Position numbers and translations under genes: made by a program | The notes under the pieces: model-generated | The model's input: the letters and a program-made list of their open reading frames with translations, nothing else | Databases searched by the model: none | Told to the model about the DNA's origin: nothing | IMG/VR virus record: IMGVR_UViG_3300042509_001805 | Location: 1-64,000 of that record | Length of the DNA stretch: 64,000 nt | From: a virus | Direction: 5' to 3' (one strand) | Shown here: positions 21,623-27,939 of the stretch, one piece after another | How the letters are laid out: each line of letters opens with the position of its first letter | Position numbering within the stretch: position 1 is the first letter of the stretch

Positions 21623-21645
21623 GGCCGCCTAGCGCGGCCTTTTTT
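21623..21645 (+). terminator. Rho-independent terminator
   Basis: GGCCGC CTAGC GCGGCC then a six-T run. Confidence 0.85.
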
Positions 21646-21666
21646 ATTATACTTTCGGTGAGTTGA

Positions 21667-21739
21667 CGTAAGTCCTTGGGGCTCTAGGAGTTACGACGCG
21701 CGGGGCCGGGCGGCTTACTGTACATCTGTACACCTGTAC
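21667..21739 (-). repeat. Cassette element 12, whole unit inverted
   Basis: Hairpin 21667-21695 comes first, then the GC-rich block, then a double TGTACA site (21718-21739). This is the reverse of the order in all other cassettes, so the full element lies on the opposite strand. Confidence 0.85.
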
Positions 21740-21751
21740 GAATTTTCACTA

Positions 21752-21780
21752 TTGACATTCTGTCTCTGCTAAACTATACT
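21752..21780 (+). promoter_or_regulatory. Promoter-like start of a family B repeat
   Basis: TTGACA 21752-21757 and TATACT 21775-21780, 17-bp spacer, -10 falling inside the conserved GCTAAACTATACTGATTT of family B. In the other copies the -35 is poor. Confidence 0.5.
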
Positions 21781-21860
21781 GATTTGCTGGGAACTCTTGG
21801 CCGAAATTTGTCTTATCCAAAGTATTAAGATTTGCCCACAACATTTGGTCTGAATTCATA
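21758..21860 (+). repeat. Family B repeat
   Basis: Core TCTGCTAAACTATACTGATT, then GGAA..CTTGGCCGAAATTTG, then AAGATTTGCCCA-type block. Shared with copies at 11.94, 22.23, 22.55 and 22.67 kb. Confidence 0.65.
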
Positions 21861-21877
21861 TTTTGCTAAAGTGTGGC

Positions 21878-21906
21878 TTGACATTAGTCGATATGTATTG
21901 TATGAT
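21878..21906 (+). promoter_or_regulatory. Promoter of tRNA-Lys
   Basis: TTGACA 21878-21883, TATGAT 21901-21906, 17-bp spacer with GTCGATA. Predicted start is a few bases before the tRNA. Confidence 0.75.
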
Positions 21907-21916
21907 GTTATTGTAT

Positions 21917-21989
21917 GAGACTGTAGCTCAGATGGTAGAGCAATAGACTTTTAATCTATTGGTCGTGGGTTCGATCCCCGCCAGTCTCA
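21917..21989 (+). tRNA. tRNA-Lys(UUU)
   Basis: Full cloverleaf: acceptor GAGACTG/CAGTCTC, D-arm AGCTCAGATGGTAGAGC, anticodon loop CTTTTAA, T-arm with loop TTCGATC. No CCA encoded. Solitary tRNA with its own promoter. Confidence 0.95.
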
Positions 21990-22016
21990 CTTTTAATTTA
22001 ACTTTACAATAAATAT

Positions 22017-22214
22017 ATGCTCAAACAAAAAGAAATGACACGCGAACAGTTTTTAGCAATGTGCAAACGTATGAAATTGTTGCAAATAAAAGCCCGTAAA
22101 ACTGAGTGGGAATATCGTAGCAACACTCACACAGCACATTTTTTTCTCAAACGATCCACCAGCAAAACTGGACTGGCAGTTTGGATGAAAATTGACAACA
22201 AAGAAGATTTGTAG
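22017..22214 (+). CDS. Small basic protein
   Basis: 65 aa; no clear RBS before ATG at 22017, and Met7 (22035) is an alternative. Basic, strand-rich C-terminal half (TAHFFLKRSTSKTGLAVWMK). It follows tRNA-Lys by 27 bases and may share its transcript. Not recognised. Confidence 0.5.
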   Translation: MLKQKEMTREQFLAMCKRMKLLQIKARKTEWEYRSNTHTAHFFLKRSTSKTGLAVWMKIDNKEDL

Positions 22215-22231
22215 CAGGAAGAAGCTTAGGG

Positions 22232-22290
22232 TTGTCTTTTCTAAACTACATTGATTTCGCGGGAATCATGGCCAGAATTTGTATTATACT
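22232..22290 (+). repeat. Family B repeat
   Basis: TGTCTTTTCTAAACTACATT then GATTTCGCGGGAATCATGGCC and AGAATTTG. Confidence 0.65.
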
Positions 22291-22317
22291 ATTTTGATTT
22301 TGAAATAGGGTGAAAAA

Positions 22318-22521
22318 ATGAGATTCAAAGTTTTATTCCACGTTGATACAGAATTAGAAAAAGAATTTGAAACTTTAGAACAAGCAAAAGAATACGTTTT
22401 AAAAATAGATTCTGAATATGTTTTAGTTAATGATGATGAACAAAGTCAAAACGGTTATAGATGTAGATATCTGTGGGGAGGATATCCTGAAGGAATATCA
22501 GCTTTTATTATTGAACAATAG
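22318..22521 (+). CDS. Small acidic protein
   Basis: 67 aa after TAGGGTGAAAAA. FKVLFHVDTELEKEFETLEQ gives strand-helix; similar in plan to other small proteins here with an EQAKEYV helix. Not recognised. Flanked on both sides by family B repeats. Confidence 0.65.
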   Translation: MRFKVLFHVDTELEKEFETLEQAKEYVLKIDSEYVLVNDDEQSQNGYRCRYLWGGYPEGISAFIIEQ

Positions 22522-22545
22522 AAATTTGTTTAGGACTAGTGCGCT

Positions 22546-22745
22546 GTCTTTGCTGAACTATATTGATTTCGCCCAGCCCGTGGCCCAAATTTATGCCAAA
22601 GATTTAAAATGGTGTTTCTGTTTATTGTTATTGTTATTTATATACTTGTTTTTTGGCACGAACTTAACTAATTGTCTCTGCCAAACTACTTAGATTTTGC
22701 CCCGAGCATGGCCAAAATTTAGTCATAAAGATTTGCCCCAAGATT
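22546..22745 (+). repeat. Two family B repeats in tandem
   Basis: Copies begin at 22546 (TGTCTTTGCTGAACTATATT) and 22673 (TGTCTCTGCCAAACTACTTA), each followed by a TGGCC.AAATTTA block and AAAGATTT. The stretch 22522-22749 has no gene. Confidence 0.65.
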
Positions 22746-22749
22746 GTGA

Positions 22750-23058
22750 TTATGTTTTAAAGTAATGCATAACCAATAGAAATTGCACAACAGCCATTGT
22801 GCCAAGAGTGAAATAAGCATATTCTTTGCGTAGATAGTATAGTCTTATACAAGCAAAAAATATAACCCAAAGGCTCATCATTTTTACAGTCATAAACAGA
22901 GCCGGATTACCATCATCGGCTGCAAGCAGTACCTTGCCGATGGGATTGCTTTCTTCTTCATTTATAGTACATGCCAACTTAATTGTGTAATAATGGTCCA
23001 GCATACTGACGGCCCAAATCCACAAAAATAAAACGCCAAGGAAAAATCTATCGCGCAT
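22750..23058 (-). CDS. Small multi-pass membrane protein, DUF5658-like
   Basis: 102 aa, GGAG before ATG on the minus strand. Three hydrophobic segments (residues 6-20, 53-72, 82-100). LDHYYTIKL...NEEESNPIGKVLL resembles the D.xT...EaNPig pattern of DUF5658-like membrane proteins. Function unknown. With 23104 it forms a two-gene minus-strand island in a plus-strand region. Confidence 0.65.
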   Translation of the reverse strand: MRDRFFLGVLFLWIWAVSMLDHYYTIKLACTINEEESNPIGKVLLAADDGNPALFMTVKMMSLWVIFFACIRLYYLRKEYAYFTLGTMAVVQFLLVMHYFKT

Positions 23059-23103
23059 GATTGAATCTCCATGTATATACGGTACATATACATATACTCA
23101 AAA

Positions 23104-23472
23104 TCAAACACCAAGACCCATTTCGTCCATAAGATCATCCCAATAATGTTCAATCAATATTTTAACAACATAAGTTACTACTTTGTTTGAAACCCAACTC
23201 CATGTGAATGAATGGTCGTACCAACTTTTGTTTGCATCGTCCAATTTAATTTTTGATAGAACGTAACGTTTTAGTTCGATACGACATTCGCGTTGAGTGT
23301 CAAAATCTTCACGATTGCCGCTTTGCCAAGGCTGTTCTTGGAACCAACCCTCGGCAACATCTAAAGTTTCGCGCCCAAGATCAACACTATTGTCTTCATA
23401 TTCCTTTACAAGCGTCTCACCGTACTGCTTTATTTGTGGCAGGAACAAAGATTGATTAATTTTTATGGCCAT
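23104..23472 (-). CDS. Acidic protein, unknown
   Basis: 122 aa, AAGGGCAATAAC before ATG. Trp/Tyr-rich, helical, acidic. Not recognised. Likely co-transcribed with 22750. Confidence 0.65.
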   Translation of the reverse strand: MAIKINQSLFLPQIKQYGETLVKEYEDNSVDLGRETLDVAEGWFQEQPWQSGNREDFDTQRECRIELKRYVLSKIKLDDANKSWYDHSFTWSWVSNKVVTYVVKILIEHYWDDLMDEMGLGV

Positions 23473-24029
23473 GTTATTGCCCTTGAAATGAAATGTCGTA
23501 GCTAAACCAGCATGATTGTCGCACTCTAACTAATATGACTAAACCCCCTAAAAAGTGTCTCTCTCAAACAAATTTATGTTTTCCCCTGCCCAAAAATGTA
23601 TTAAAGCAAGCATAACAGCTAAGAAGAACCTCTGCAATATACCTTATATTATCCTAAAATGTAACTTTTTGCACAAAGAAGATTCTAGTTGTGGCTATAA
23701 TTCGCGGGATTTTGCGTGTTTTTGCGGCTATTTTAAACAATTAAATCTTTGTGATTGCTTGTTGTGGGGCAAGCAAGTTAAGTGTCTTAGCTAAACCTCT
23801 TTGTATGTTTATATCAATCCCATTGTATTTGCTTATACTTTATTATTATATGTACTTATGTATAGTATGTATATATACGTGTTTTTCTTACATTTTTGTG
23901 TGTTTTAGTGTTATGTAAAATACACTTTTCGCAGTCCTTTTTTAGTGTGCTTTTAGGTCATTATTCACCCACTATGATATCGATTCTATAGTCTGTAATA
24001 TCCCCAGATAGACATTTAAGGGAAAATTA
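23473..24029. other. 557-bp AT-rich gap with repeat fragments
   Basis: No convincing gene. It contains family B fragments (GTCGTAGCTAAACC near 23494 and GTGTCTTAGCTAAACC near 23781), a TAATATGACTAAACCCCCTA stretch, and a TA-rich section with short repeats of TATGTA (23840-23880). It separates the minus-strand pair from the next plus-strand operon, so it should hold divergent promoters; an origin or regulatory role is possible but unproven. Confidence 0.5.
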
Positions 24030-24221
24030 ATGGATAAAAAAAATAAAAAAATAAAGAAAAAATTCGAGTGCGTAGACTGTAATAAAAAAACAGATGACTA
24101 CTACAAAATACCCACCAATAAAGGTGGAATCTACAAATGCGCAAATTGCTATGAGTTGTGGATTGTTCGTTCGGCTCGCTCGTATGCCAGCCAATCAAAG
24201 AGCTACAACGAAGATAGTTGA
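24030..24221 (+). CDS. Small zinc-ribbon protein
   Basis: 63 aa after AAGGGAAAATTA. Basic N-terminus (KKNKKIKKKFE), then CVDC and CANC pairs 24 residues apart, forming a zinc ribbon. Not assigned to a named family. Confidence 0.7.
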   Translation: MDKKNKKIKKKFECVDCNKKTDDYYKIPTNKGGIYKCANCYELWIVRSARSYASQSKSYNEDS

Positions 24222-24265
24222 GTATAAACTACTAGTAAAACTACTCAAGCAAAAGGAACTCTTCT

Positions 24266-24664
24266 ATGTTAAAAGTCAAGCCTAATTTTTTGTTTTACCT
24301 TATTGGTTTTATTTTTATTGCTATCTTTTACTCTATTTACATGTCTGCCAAAAAAGAAGAAATAAATGCTTATGAGCTACAACGCCAGCAAGATCAAGTA
24401 AGAGTTATTTACTTCGGGGCTGAATGGTGTGATCCATGCAAAATAATGCGAAAAACTTTTGAGCAGAAAGAAATAAAGTCTGAGCTTGACAAACTACTTT
24501 TCAGGAAGTATGATATCGATATCGACATCAAAGAAAGCGAAAAATGGGCGATTAAGTCAGTTCCAACCATAATCACAATCGATAAAAATGGAAAAATAAA
24601 ACGATACACCGGGCTTTTAAAAAAAGAACAACTTTCTAGCATTTTGTCTGAATTGTTGAATTGA
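24266..24664 (+). CDS. Membrane-anchored thioredoxin-like protein
   Basis: 132 aa after AAAAGGAACTCTTCT. Residues 8-27 are a membrane anchor. Then VRVIYFGAEWCDPCKIMRKT carries a WCxxC redox site and SVPTIITIDKNGKI supplies the cis-Pro region of a thioredoxin fold. It probably faces the periplasm and reduces or isomerises disulfides. Phage thioredoxins usually lack an anchor, so this one may serve secreted Cys-rich phage proteins. The stop abuts P26. Confidence 0.85.
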   Translation: MLKVKPNFLFYLIGFIFIAIFYSIYMSAKKEEINAYELQRQQDQVRVIYFGAEWCDPCKIMRKTFEQKEIKSELDKLLFRKYDIDIDIKESEKWAIKSVPTIITIDKNGKIKRYTGLLKKEQLSSILSELLN

Positions 24665-24688
24665 CATTGACGATAATTATTGTATAAT
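24661..24688 (+). promoter_or_regulatory. Promoter P26
   Basis: TTGACA 24661-24666, TATAAT 24683-24688, 16-bp spacer with GACGATA; the -35 overlaps the previous stop codon (TGA). Confidence 0.85.
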
Positions 24689-24720
24689 GGCTTTTTTAAT
24701 TAGTTAACTTAGGAGGTTTT

Positions 24721-24924
24721 ATGGACGACTATGTTTATGACTTTGATTGGGAAATTGAACAAATATTGTTGACTATTGAATATTTCGAAGAAAGTATTGA
24801 AAATAACCGTTCAATGAATGAATTCGAGTATTACGAAACACTCAGAAAGATTCACGAACTCGAAAGCAAGGTAGAAAATTTACAATGGGCCAAAAAAAGA
24901 AGGTTAATTTATTGCGATCACTAA
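24721..24924 (+). CDS. Acidic helical protein
   Basis: 67 aa after TTAGGAGGTTTT, a strong RBS. Helical, acidic, coiled-coil-like (YYETLRKIHELESKVENLQW). Not recognised. Confidence 0.7.
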   Translation: MDDYVYDFDWEIEQILLTIEYFEESIENNRSMNEFEYYETLRKIHELESKVENLQWAKKRRLIYCDH

Positions 24925-25073
24925 AAATGGCTTTAGATATGCTTGATCGAGTCGAAGGTAGTGCAATCTACGAAATACAAAAAAGATTAAACAGCTACAC
25001 CGATCAAGAATATCGCGATATGTTAGAGCAAATTGCCGATATGTATAATCACTTAAAAAGTAGAGAAAGATGA
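24885..25073 (+). CDS. Small helical protein
   Basis: 62 aa; ATG lies 40 bases inside the previous gene. A shorter start at Met15 (24927) just after the previous stop is possible. Helical with LDRVEGSAIYEIQKRL. Not recognised. Ends with ATGA coupling. Confidence 0.6.
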   Translation: MGQKKKVNLLRSLKMALDMLDRVEGSAIYEIQKRLNSYTDQEYRDMLEQIADMYNHLKSRER

Positions 25074-25279
25074 ACAAAGCTATTTTATTTGCCGATTTCA
25101 TTCGATATGTAGAAAAAAACTATGAAAATTTTGATAAGTTTAGGTCTGAATACAATGTTTTAGAAGTAAGGAACCATGCCGCTCAAAACGGAGTAGAAAT
25201 GACACCAGAAGAAGTTGAAGATTGTTTTGATATGATAATTGCGGCGTTGGAATTCATTGATAATCAAAATTCATATTAA
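25070..25279 (+). CDS. Small acidic protein
   Basis: 69 aa, ATGA overlap with the previous gene. Helical, acidic. Not recognised. Confidence 0.65.
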   Translation: MNKAILFADFIRYVEKNYENFDKFRSEYNVLEVRNHAAQNGVEMTPEEVEDCFDMIIAALEFIDNQNSY

Positions 25280-25317
25280 ATTGCGTATTATACCTTACTA
25301 GTCTACAAGGAGTTCAA

Positions 25318-25641
25318 ATGAAGGCTACAATGAAAAAACCACAACAATCCCAAGATCCTGACTACGAAAAGCCAATTGCAAAAAATAAAATCAACCCAAA
25401 GGTTTTAAATAAATGGCTTTCCGATACAATGCATATTGACAAAATTAAAAATATAGTTAGAATAGACGCTGTTAATCTTTGGTCGATAGAATCGATTGAA
25501 AGATACCGAATCAATGTTTGGATTGAAGAAAAATTTGAAAATTGTGTTTATTTGAGAAATCGTATTGCAAATAGTTGGTTTGTACATTACGATAGGTCTA
25601 AAGAGAAAATTGTTAACAAAACTATTGAAGGAGAAAAGTAA
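25318..25641 (+). CDS. Basic protein, unknown
   Basis: 107 aa after ACAAGGAGTTCAA. Lys-rich disordered start, then a mixed domain (RINVWIEEKFENCVYLRNRI). Not recognised. TAATG coupling to the next gene. Confidence 0.7.
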   Translation: MKATMKKPQQSQDPDYEKPIAKNKINPKVLNKWLSDTMHIDKIKNIVRIDAVNLWSIESIERYRINVWIEEKFENCVYLRNRIANSWFVHYDRSKEKIVNKTIEGEK

Positions 25642-25859
25642 TGATGAAAGACATTATTGTTGAATTGGATCAAGACGGCTTTGTGGTTGGTGTTTGGTGT
25701 CCAGATGCTACTTACAATGTAAACATACTCGATAGGGCAGATAAAAATTTAGAGATTGAAGTTGCTTCTTACTATCACGACCTAGAAGAAGCTACCAAAG
25801 AATTGGTTAATTGTCTTGAAACAAATGAAGATTATATCAATCAGGGTATAGATTATTAA
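25641..25859 (+). CDS. Small acidic protein
   Basis: 72 aa, coupled start. VELDQDGFVVGVWCPDATYN then a helix with DLEEATKELVN; beta-then-alpha plan. Not recognised. Confidence 0.7.
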   Translation: MMKDIIVELDQDGFVVGVWCPDATYNVNILDRADKNLEIEVASYYHDLEEATKELVNCLETNEDYINQGIDY

Positions 25860-25869
25860 TGGTTTTATG

Positions 25870-25953
25870 CTGGGTAACAGCCCATAAAAGCCTTCTAAGC
25901 TTTTGTCTTTAACGTATGGGATGGAAGACTAGAGTTCGATTCTCTTATCCAGA
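25870..25953 (+). tRNA. Degenerate tRNA-Arg(UCU)-like RNA
   Basis: Acceptor CTGGGTA/TATCCAG and a T-arm with loop TTCGATT are canonical. A 5-bp anticodon stem (AAAGC/GCTTT) holds loop CTTCTAA, giving UCU (Arg, AGA). The D-region is only ten bases, so no D-arm can form, and the variable region (26 nt with GTCTT/AAGAC pairing) is too long for tRNA-Arg. It may be a pseudo-tRNA or a deliberate variant. Confidence 0.5.
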
Positions 25954-26022
25954 GTTTTTTTATTTTTATTAGGATTATATATTTAACTTATTTTACTATT
26001 TTGGAAAAAAATAGGCATTATT

Positions 26023-26274
26023 ATGCAATGGCATAAAGTAAACGGTTTGGTTGTGCCGATTGAAAAACCGAAGAAGCCAACACGAAAAGAATTAATGGAT
26101 ATGTATTACCTAATGCATTGTCGCTGTCCATCGTGCGGTAGCAATAACATCGCAAGTACCTGCGTAGGATACGCATTTAATGATATTGAAACAGCTAAGG
26201 ATGAAAATAGGGCAATGTGCGGTTGTGGGTGGCGTGGTATTGTGCATGACCTAGTTCCACAGGAAAAACTATGA
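26023..26274 (+). CDS. Small zinc-binding protein
   Basis: 83 aa. CRCPSCGSN and MCGCGW give paired cysteines 40 residues apart; similar two-knuckle proteins (Lar-like layout) are common in phages. No RBS as strong as neighbours. Ends in ATGA overlap. Confidence 0.65.
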   Translation: MQWHKVNGLVVPIEKPKKPTRKELMDMYYLMHCRCPSCGSNNIASTCVGYAFNDIETAKDENRAMCGCGWRGIVHDLVPQEKL

Positions 26275-26363
26275 ACGAAGAAAAGATTTATAGTTGGGGT
26301 GGCAGATATGCTTCAAACATTCCGCCAAATTATACTGATAAAGAAAAACAGGAGAAAACATGA
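26271..26363 (+). CDS. Short linker peptide gene
   Basis: 30 aa, ATGA overlaps on both sides (with 26023 and 26360). Polar peptide, no recognisable domain. It includes the RBS of the next gene (CAGGAGAAAACATG), so it may act mainly by coupling translation. Confidence 0.45.
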   Translation: MNEEKIYSWGGRYASNIPPNYTDKEKQEKT

Positions 26364-26665
26364 TTAAATATTTAGTATGTGCAGCGTTTTGTTTGATGGC
26401 ATCTTGTGTTAACGCTCAAGATTTGTATTACAACTACGGCGGTATTTATAACCCGCCTCAAAATTATCGTAATGTTTATCGTTATGACTATTATCAGCCG
26501 CGAGTAGTTGGATATATGCCAATCGTTCAGTGGATTCCACAAGGAACGTATTTGAATGTTGGGCCAGTTGTGGTTGACAAACAGCGGAGGCGTGTTATAA
26601 TGGGTATCAACGCGGGATTTTACGGTATTAACGGGGTTGACACTTATTATCTTTATGGGCGGTAA
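26360..26665 (+). CDS. Secreted Tyr-rich protein
   Basis: 101 aa. Signal peptide with cleavage likely after VNA (MIKYLVCAAFCLMASCVNA). The mature part is rich in Tyr, Asn and Pro (NYGGIYNPPQNYRNVYRYDY), resembling small exported proteins of planctomycetes. Function unknown. A consensus promoter lies within its 3' part. Confidence 0.75.
   Translation: MIKYLVCAAFCLMASCVNAQDLYYNYGGIYNPPQNYRNVYRYDYYQPRVVGYMPIVQWIPQGTYLNVGPVVVDKQRRRVIMGINAGFYGINGVDTYYLYGR
26574..26601 (+). promoter_or_regulatory. Internal promoter
   Basis: TTGACA 26574-26579, TATAAT 26596-26601, 16-bp spacer, inside the secreted protein gene; it would transcribe the YopX-like operon. Confidence 0.55.
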
Positions 26666-26684
26666 CCGTAGGTGAGCGAAAATT

Positions 26685-26732
26685 GTCGGAGAAAACGTCG
26701 GGGAAAACGTCGGGGAAAACGTCGGGGAAAAT
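26685..26732 (+). repeat. Four tandem 12-bp repeats
   Basis: Unit GTCGGGGAAAAC repeated four times (first copy GTCGGAGAAAAC, last ending AAAT), directly before AGAGGAGCAACAG and ATG 26748. Each unit contains a GGGGA/GGAGA stretch resembling an RBS. Confidence 0.85.
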
Positions 26733-26747
26733 TAGAGGAGCAACAGA

Positions 26748-27134
26748 ATGAGAGAGATTAAGTTTAGGGTTTGGTCAAAAGATAGAAAAATGTTTGTTGT
26801 GGATGGTATGAGCGTGGAAGACATACAAGAAGATGCTACTCATTCAGTACACTTGCCTATGCTTATTAAGCAGGAAGAGTGTGTTTGGCAACAGTATATT
26901 GGACTTAAAGACCTTAATGGAAGAGATATCTATGAGGGCGATATAGTTTCAATTTATTTAAACGGCCCATTAGAAACTTCTAAACCTAATACTGGCGTGG
27001 TTATTTGGAATGAAGATAATGCAGGTTTTGTAATGGCGACAAAAGTTTATGATGAAGATGTAAATTGGGAATTTTTACTTACTGAATTGACCGTAATTGG
27101 AAACATATTTGAAAACCCTGAGTTATTAAGATGA
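26748..27134 (+). CDS. YopX-family protein 1
   Basis: 128 aa after AGAGGAGCAACAG. YopX pattern: start MREIKFRVWSKDRKMFV, then QYIGLKDLNGRDIYEGDIV and end IGNIFENPEL. This beta-rich family is common in phages and its function is not firmly known. Forms an operon with a second YopX gene; they overlap by four bases. Confidence 0.9.
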   Translation: MREIKFRVWSKDRKMFVVDGMSVEDIQEDATHSVHLPMLIKQEECVWQQYIGLKDLNGRDIYEGDIVSIYLNGPLETSKPNTGVVIWNEDNAGFVMATKVYDEDVNWEFLLTELTVIGNIFENPELLR

Positions 27135-27460
27135 GAGAAAGTAAGTTTAGAATGTGGAATGTCGATGCTAACCGTTGGGCTGATATTGATGACTACTTTA
27201 GCGCAAAAAAGTTGATTTGGCAATTACGCACTGGACTCAAAGACCGTAACGGTCAAGAAATCTACGAAGGTGATTTAATTAACTTTTCTTGGCAGGCTGG
27301 ACATAAAGAATTTTATGAATGCAAAAACCAAGAAGTATTTTATAGCAACGAATGTGCAAGTTTTGTTTTTGGCAAAGACGAAATTTGTATGCTTGACCGC
27401 GTAGTATATGATACTTTAGAAGTTGTTGGAAACGTATTTGAAAACCCGGAGTTATTATAA
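27131..27460 (+). CDS. YopX-family protein 2
   Basis: 109 aa. Starts MRESKFRMWNVDANRW and has LRTGLKDRNGQEIYEGDLI and VGNVFENPELL. Shorter than copy 1 in the N-terminal insert. Tandem duplication is likely. TAATG overlap with the next gene. Confidence 0.9.
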   Translation: MRESKFRMWNVDANRWADIDDYFSAKKLIWQLRTGLKDRNGQEIYEGDLINFSWQAGHKEFYECKNQEVFYSNECASFVFGKDEICMLDRVVYDTLEVVGNVFENPELL

Positions 27461-27600
27461 TGTACGGACCAAGCGAAGGACAATCATATGCCATTGGATG
27501 CTTAATGATTATACTTGTTATTCTATCTATATTTGGCGTAATGGAAATTATTGATATCGTCAAATATGTTTTTTCTCATCTAAAATGGGTTGACAATTAA
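27460..27600 (+). CDS. Small membrane protein
   Basis: 46 aa, coupled to YopX copy 2. Central helix AIGCLMIILVILSIFGVMEI. P27 begins in its last codons. Not recognised. Confidence 0.6.
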   Translation: MYGPSEGQSYAIGCLMIILVILSIFGVMEIIDIVKYVFSHLKWVDN

Positions 27601-27617
27601 GATTGTTGTGGTATAAT
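27590..27617 (+). promoter_or_regulatory. Promoter P27
   Basis: TTGACA 27590-27595, TATAAT 27612-27617, 16-bp spacer, no GNCGATA. The -35 overlaps the previous coding end. Confidence 0.85.
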
Positions 27618-27637
27618 GACGATAAAGGAGATTTAAA

Positions 27638-27661
27638 ATGAAAGTGGAGATGAGCGAATGA
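27638..27661 (+). CDS. Seven-codon leader peptide
   Basis: AAAGGAGATTTAAA precedes ATG with ideal spacing, but this frame is only MKVEMSE and ends in an ATGA overlap with the next gene. The strong RBS therefore serves a mini-ORF that couples to 27658. Its GTGGAG is the next gene's own RBS. Confidence 0.5.
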   Translation: MKVEMSE

Positions 27662-27939
27662 GCGAGTTTACAAAAGGACCGTGGCGGAAAGGCAATGTAG
27701 GCGAAATTATGCTGAATAACAAATACCGCGAAATCATTTCCGACGACGGGAAGATTGGATTGGTGTACGGAATTATTGACCAAGACAACAAGGCCAACGC
27801 CAATCTCATCGCAGCCGCACCGGAGTTGTACGAGGCTCTTCAAAAGGTGCTTGACCAATCGTGGAATGGACCTATCGACGCGGAGCATCACGCGAGAAAA
27901 CAGGCTGCTGCCGCACTAGCCAAAGCGAGGGGCGAATGA
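27658..27939 (+). CDS. Conserved phage protein (GPW...LIAAAPEL type)
   Basis: 93 aa. FTKGPWRKG at the start and ANANLIAAAPELYEALQKVL in the middle are typical of a very common phage hypothetical family. Function not established. ATGA overlap with the next gene. Confidence 0.8.
   Translation: MSEFTKGPWRKGNVGEIMLNNKYREIISDDGKIGLVYGIIDQDNKANANLIAAAPELYEALQKVLDQSWNGPIDAEHHARKQAAAALAKARGE

Noticed and set aside
5538-21695. Cassette hairpins as a CRISPR array
   Set aside because: Copies are spaced by whole genes, not by uniform short spacers, and no cas gene is present.
5538-21695. Cassette hairpins as ordinary rho-independent terminators
   Set aside because: No T-run follows the stem directly, while true terminators with T-runs occur elsewhere; the loop is conserved, which terminators do not need.
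23555-23794. 79-codon plus-strand frame in the 23.5-24.0 kb gap
   Set aside because: It has a non-ATG start, no RBS, an unlikely composition and overlaps family B fragments; treated as non-coding.
25436-25463. TTGACA-16-TAGAAT inside the 25318 gene
   Set aside because: It fits the promoter consensus but lies in very AT-rich coding sequence with no unit starting after it; left uncalled.
26666-26747. Tandem 12-bp repeats as plasmid-type iterons
   Set aside because: Only four short units directly before an RBS, with no replication gene nearby; a translation-related role seems more likely.
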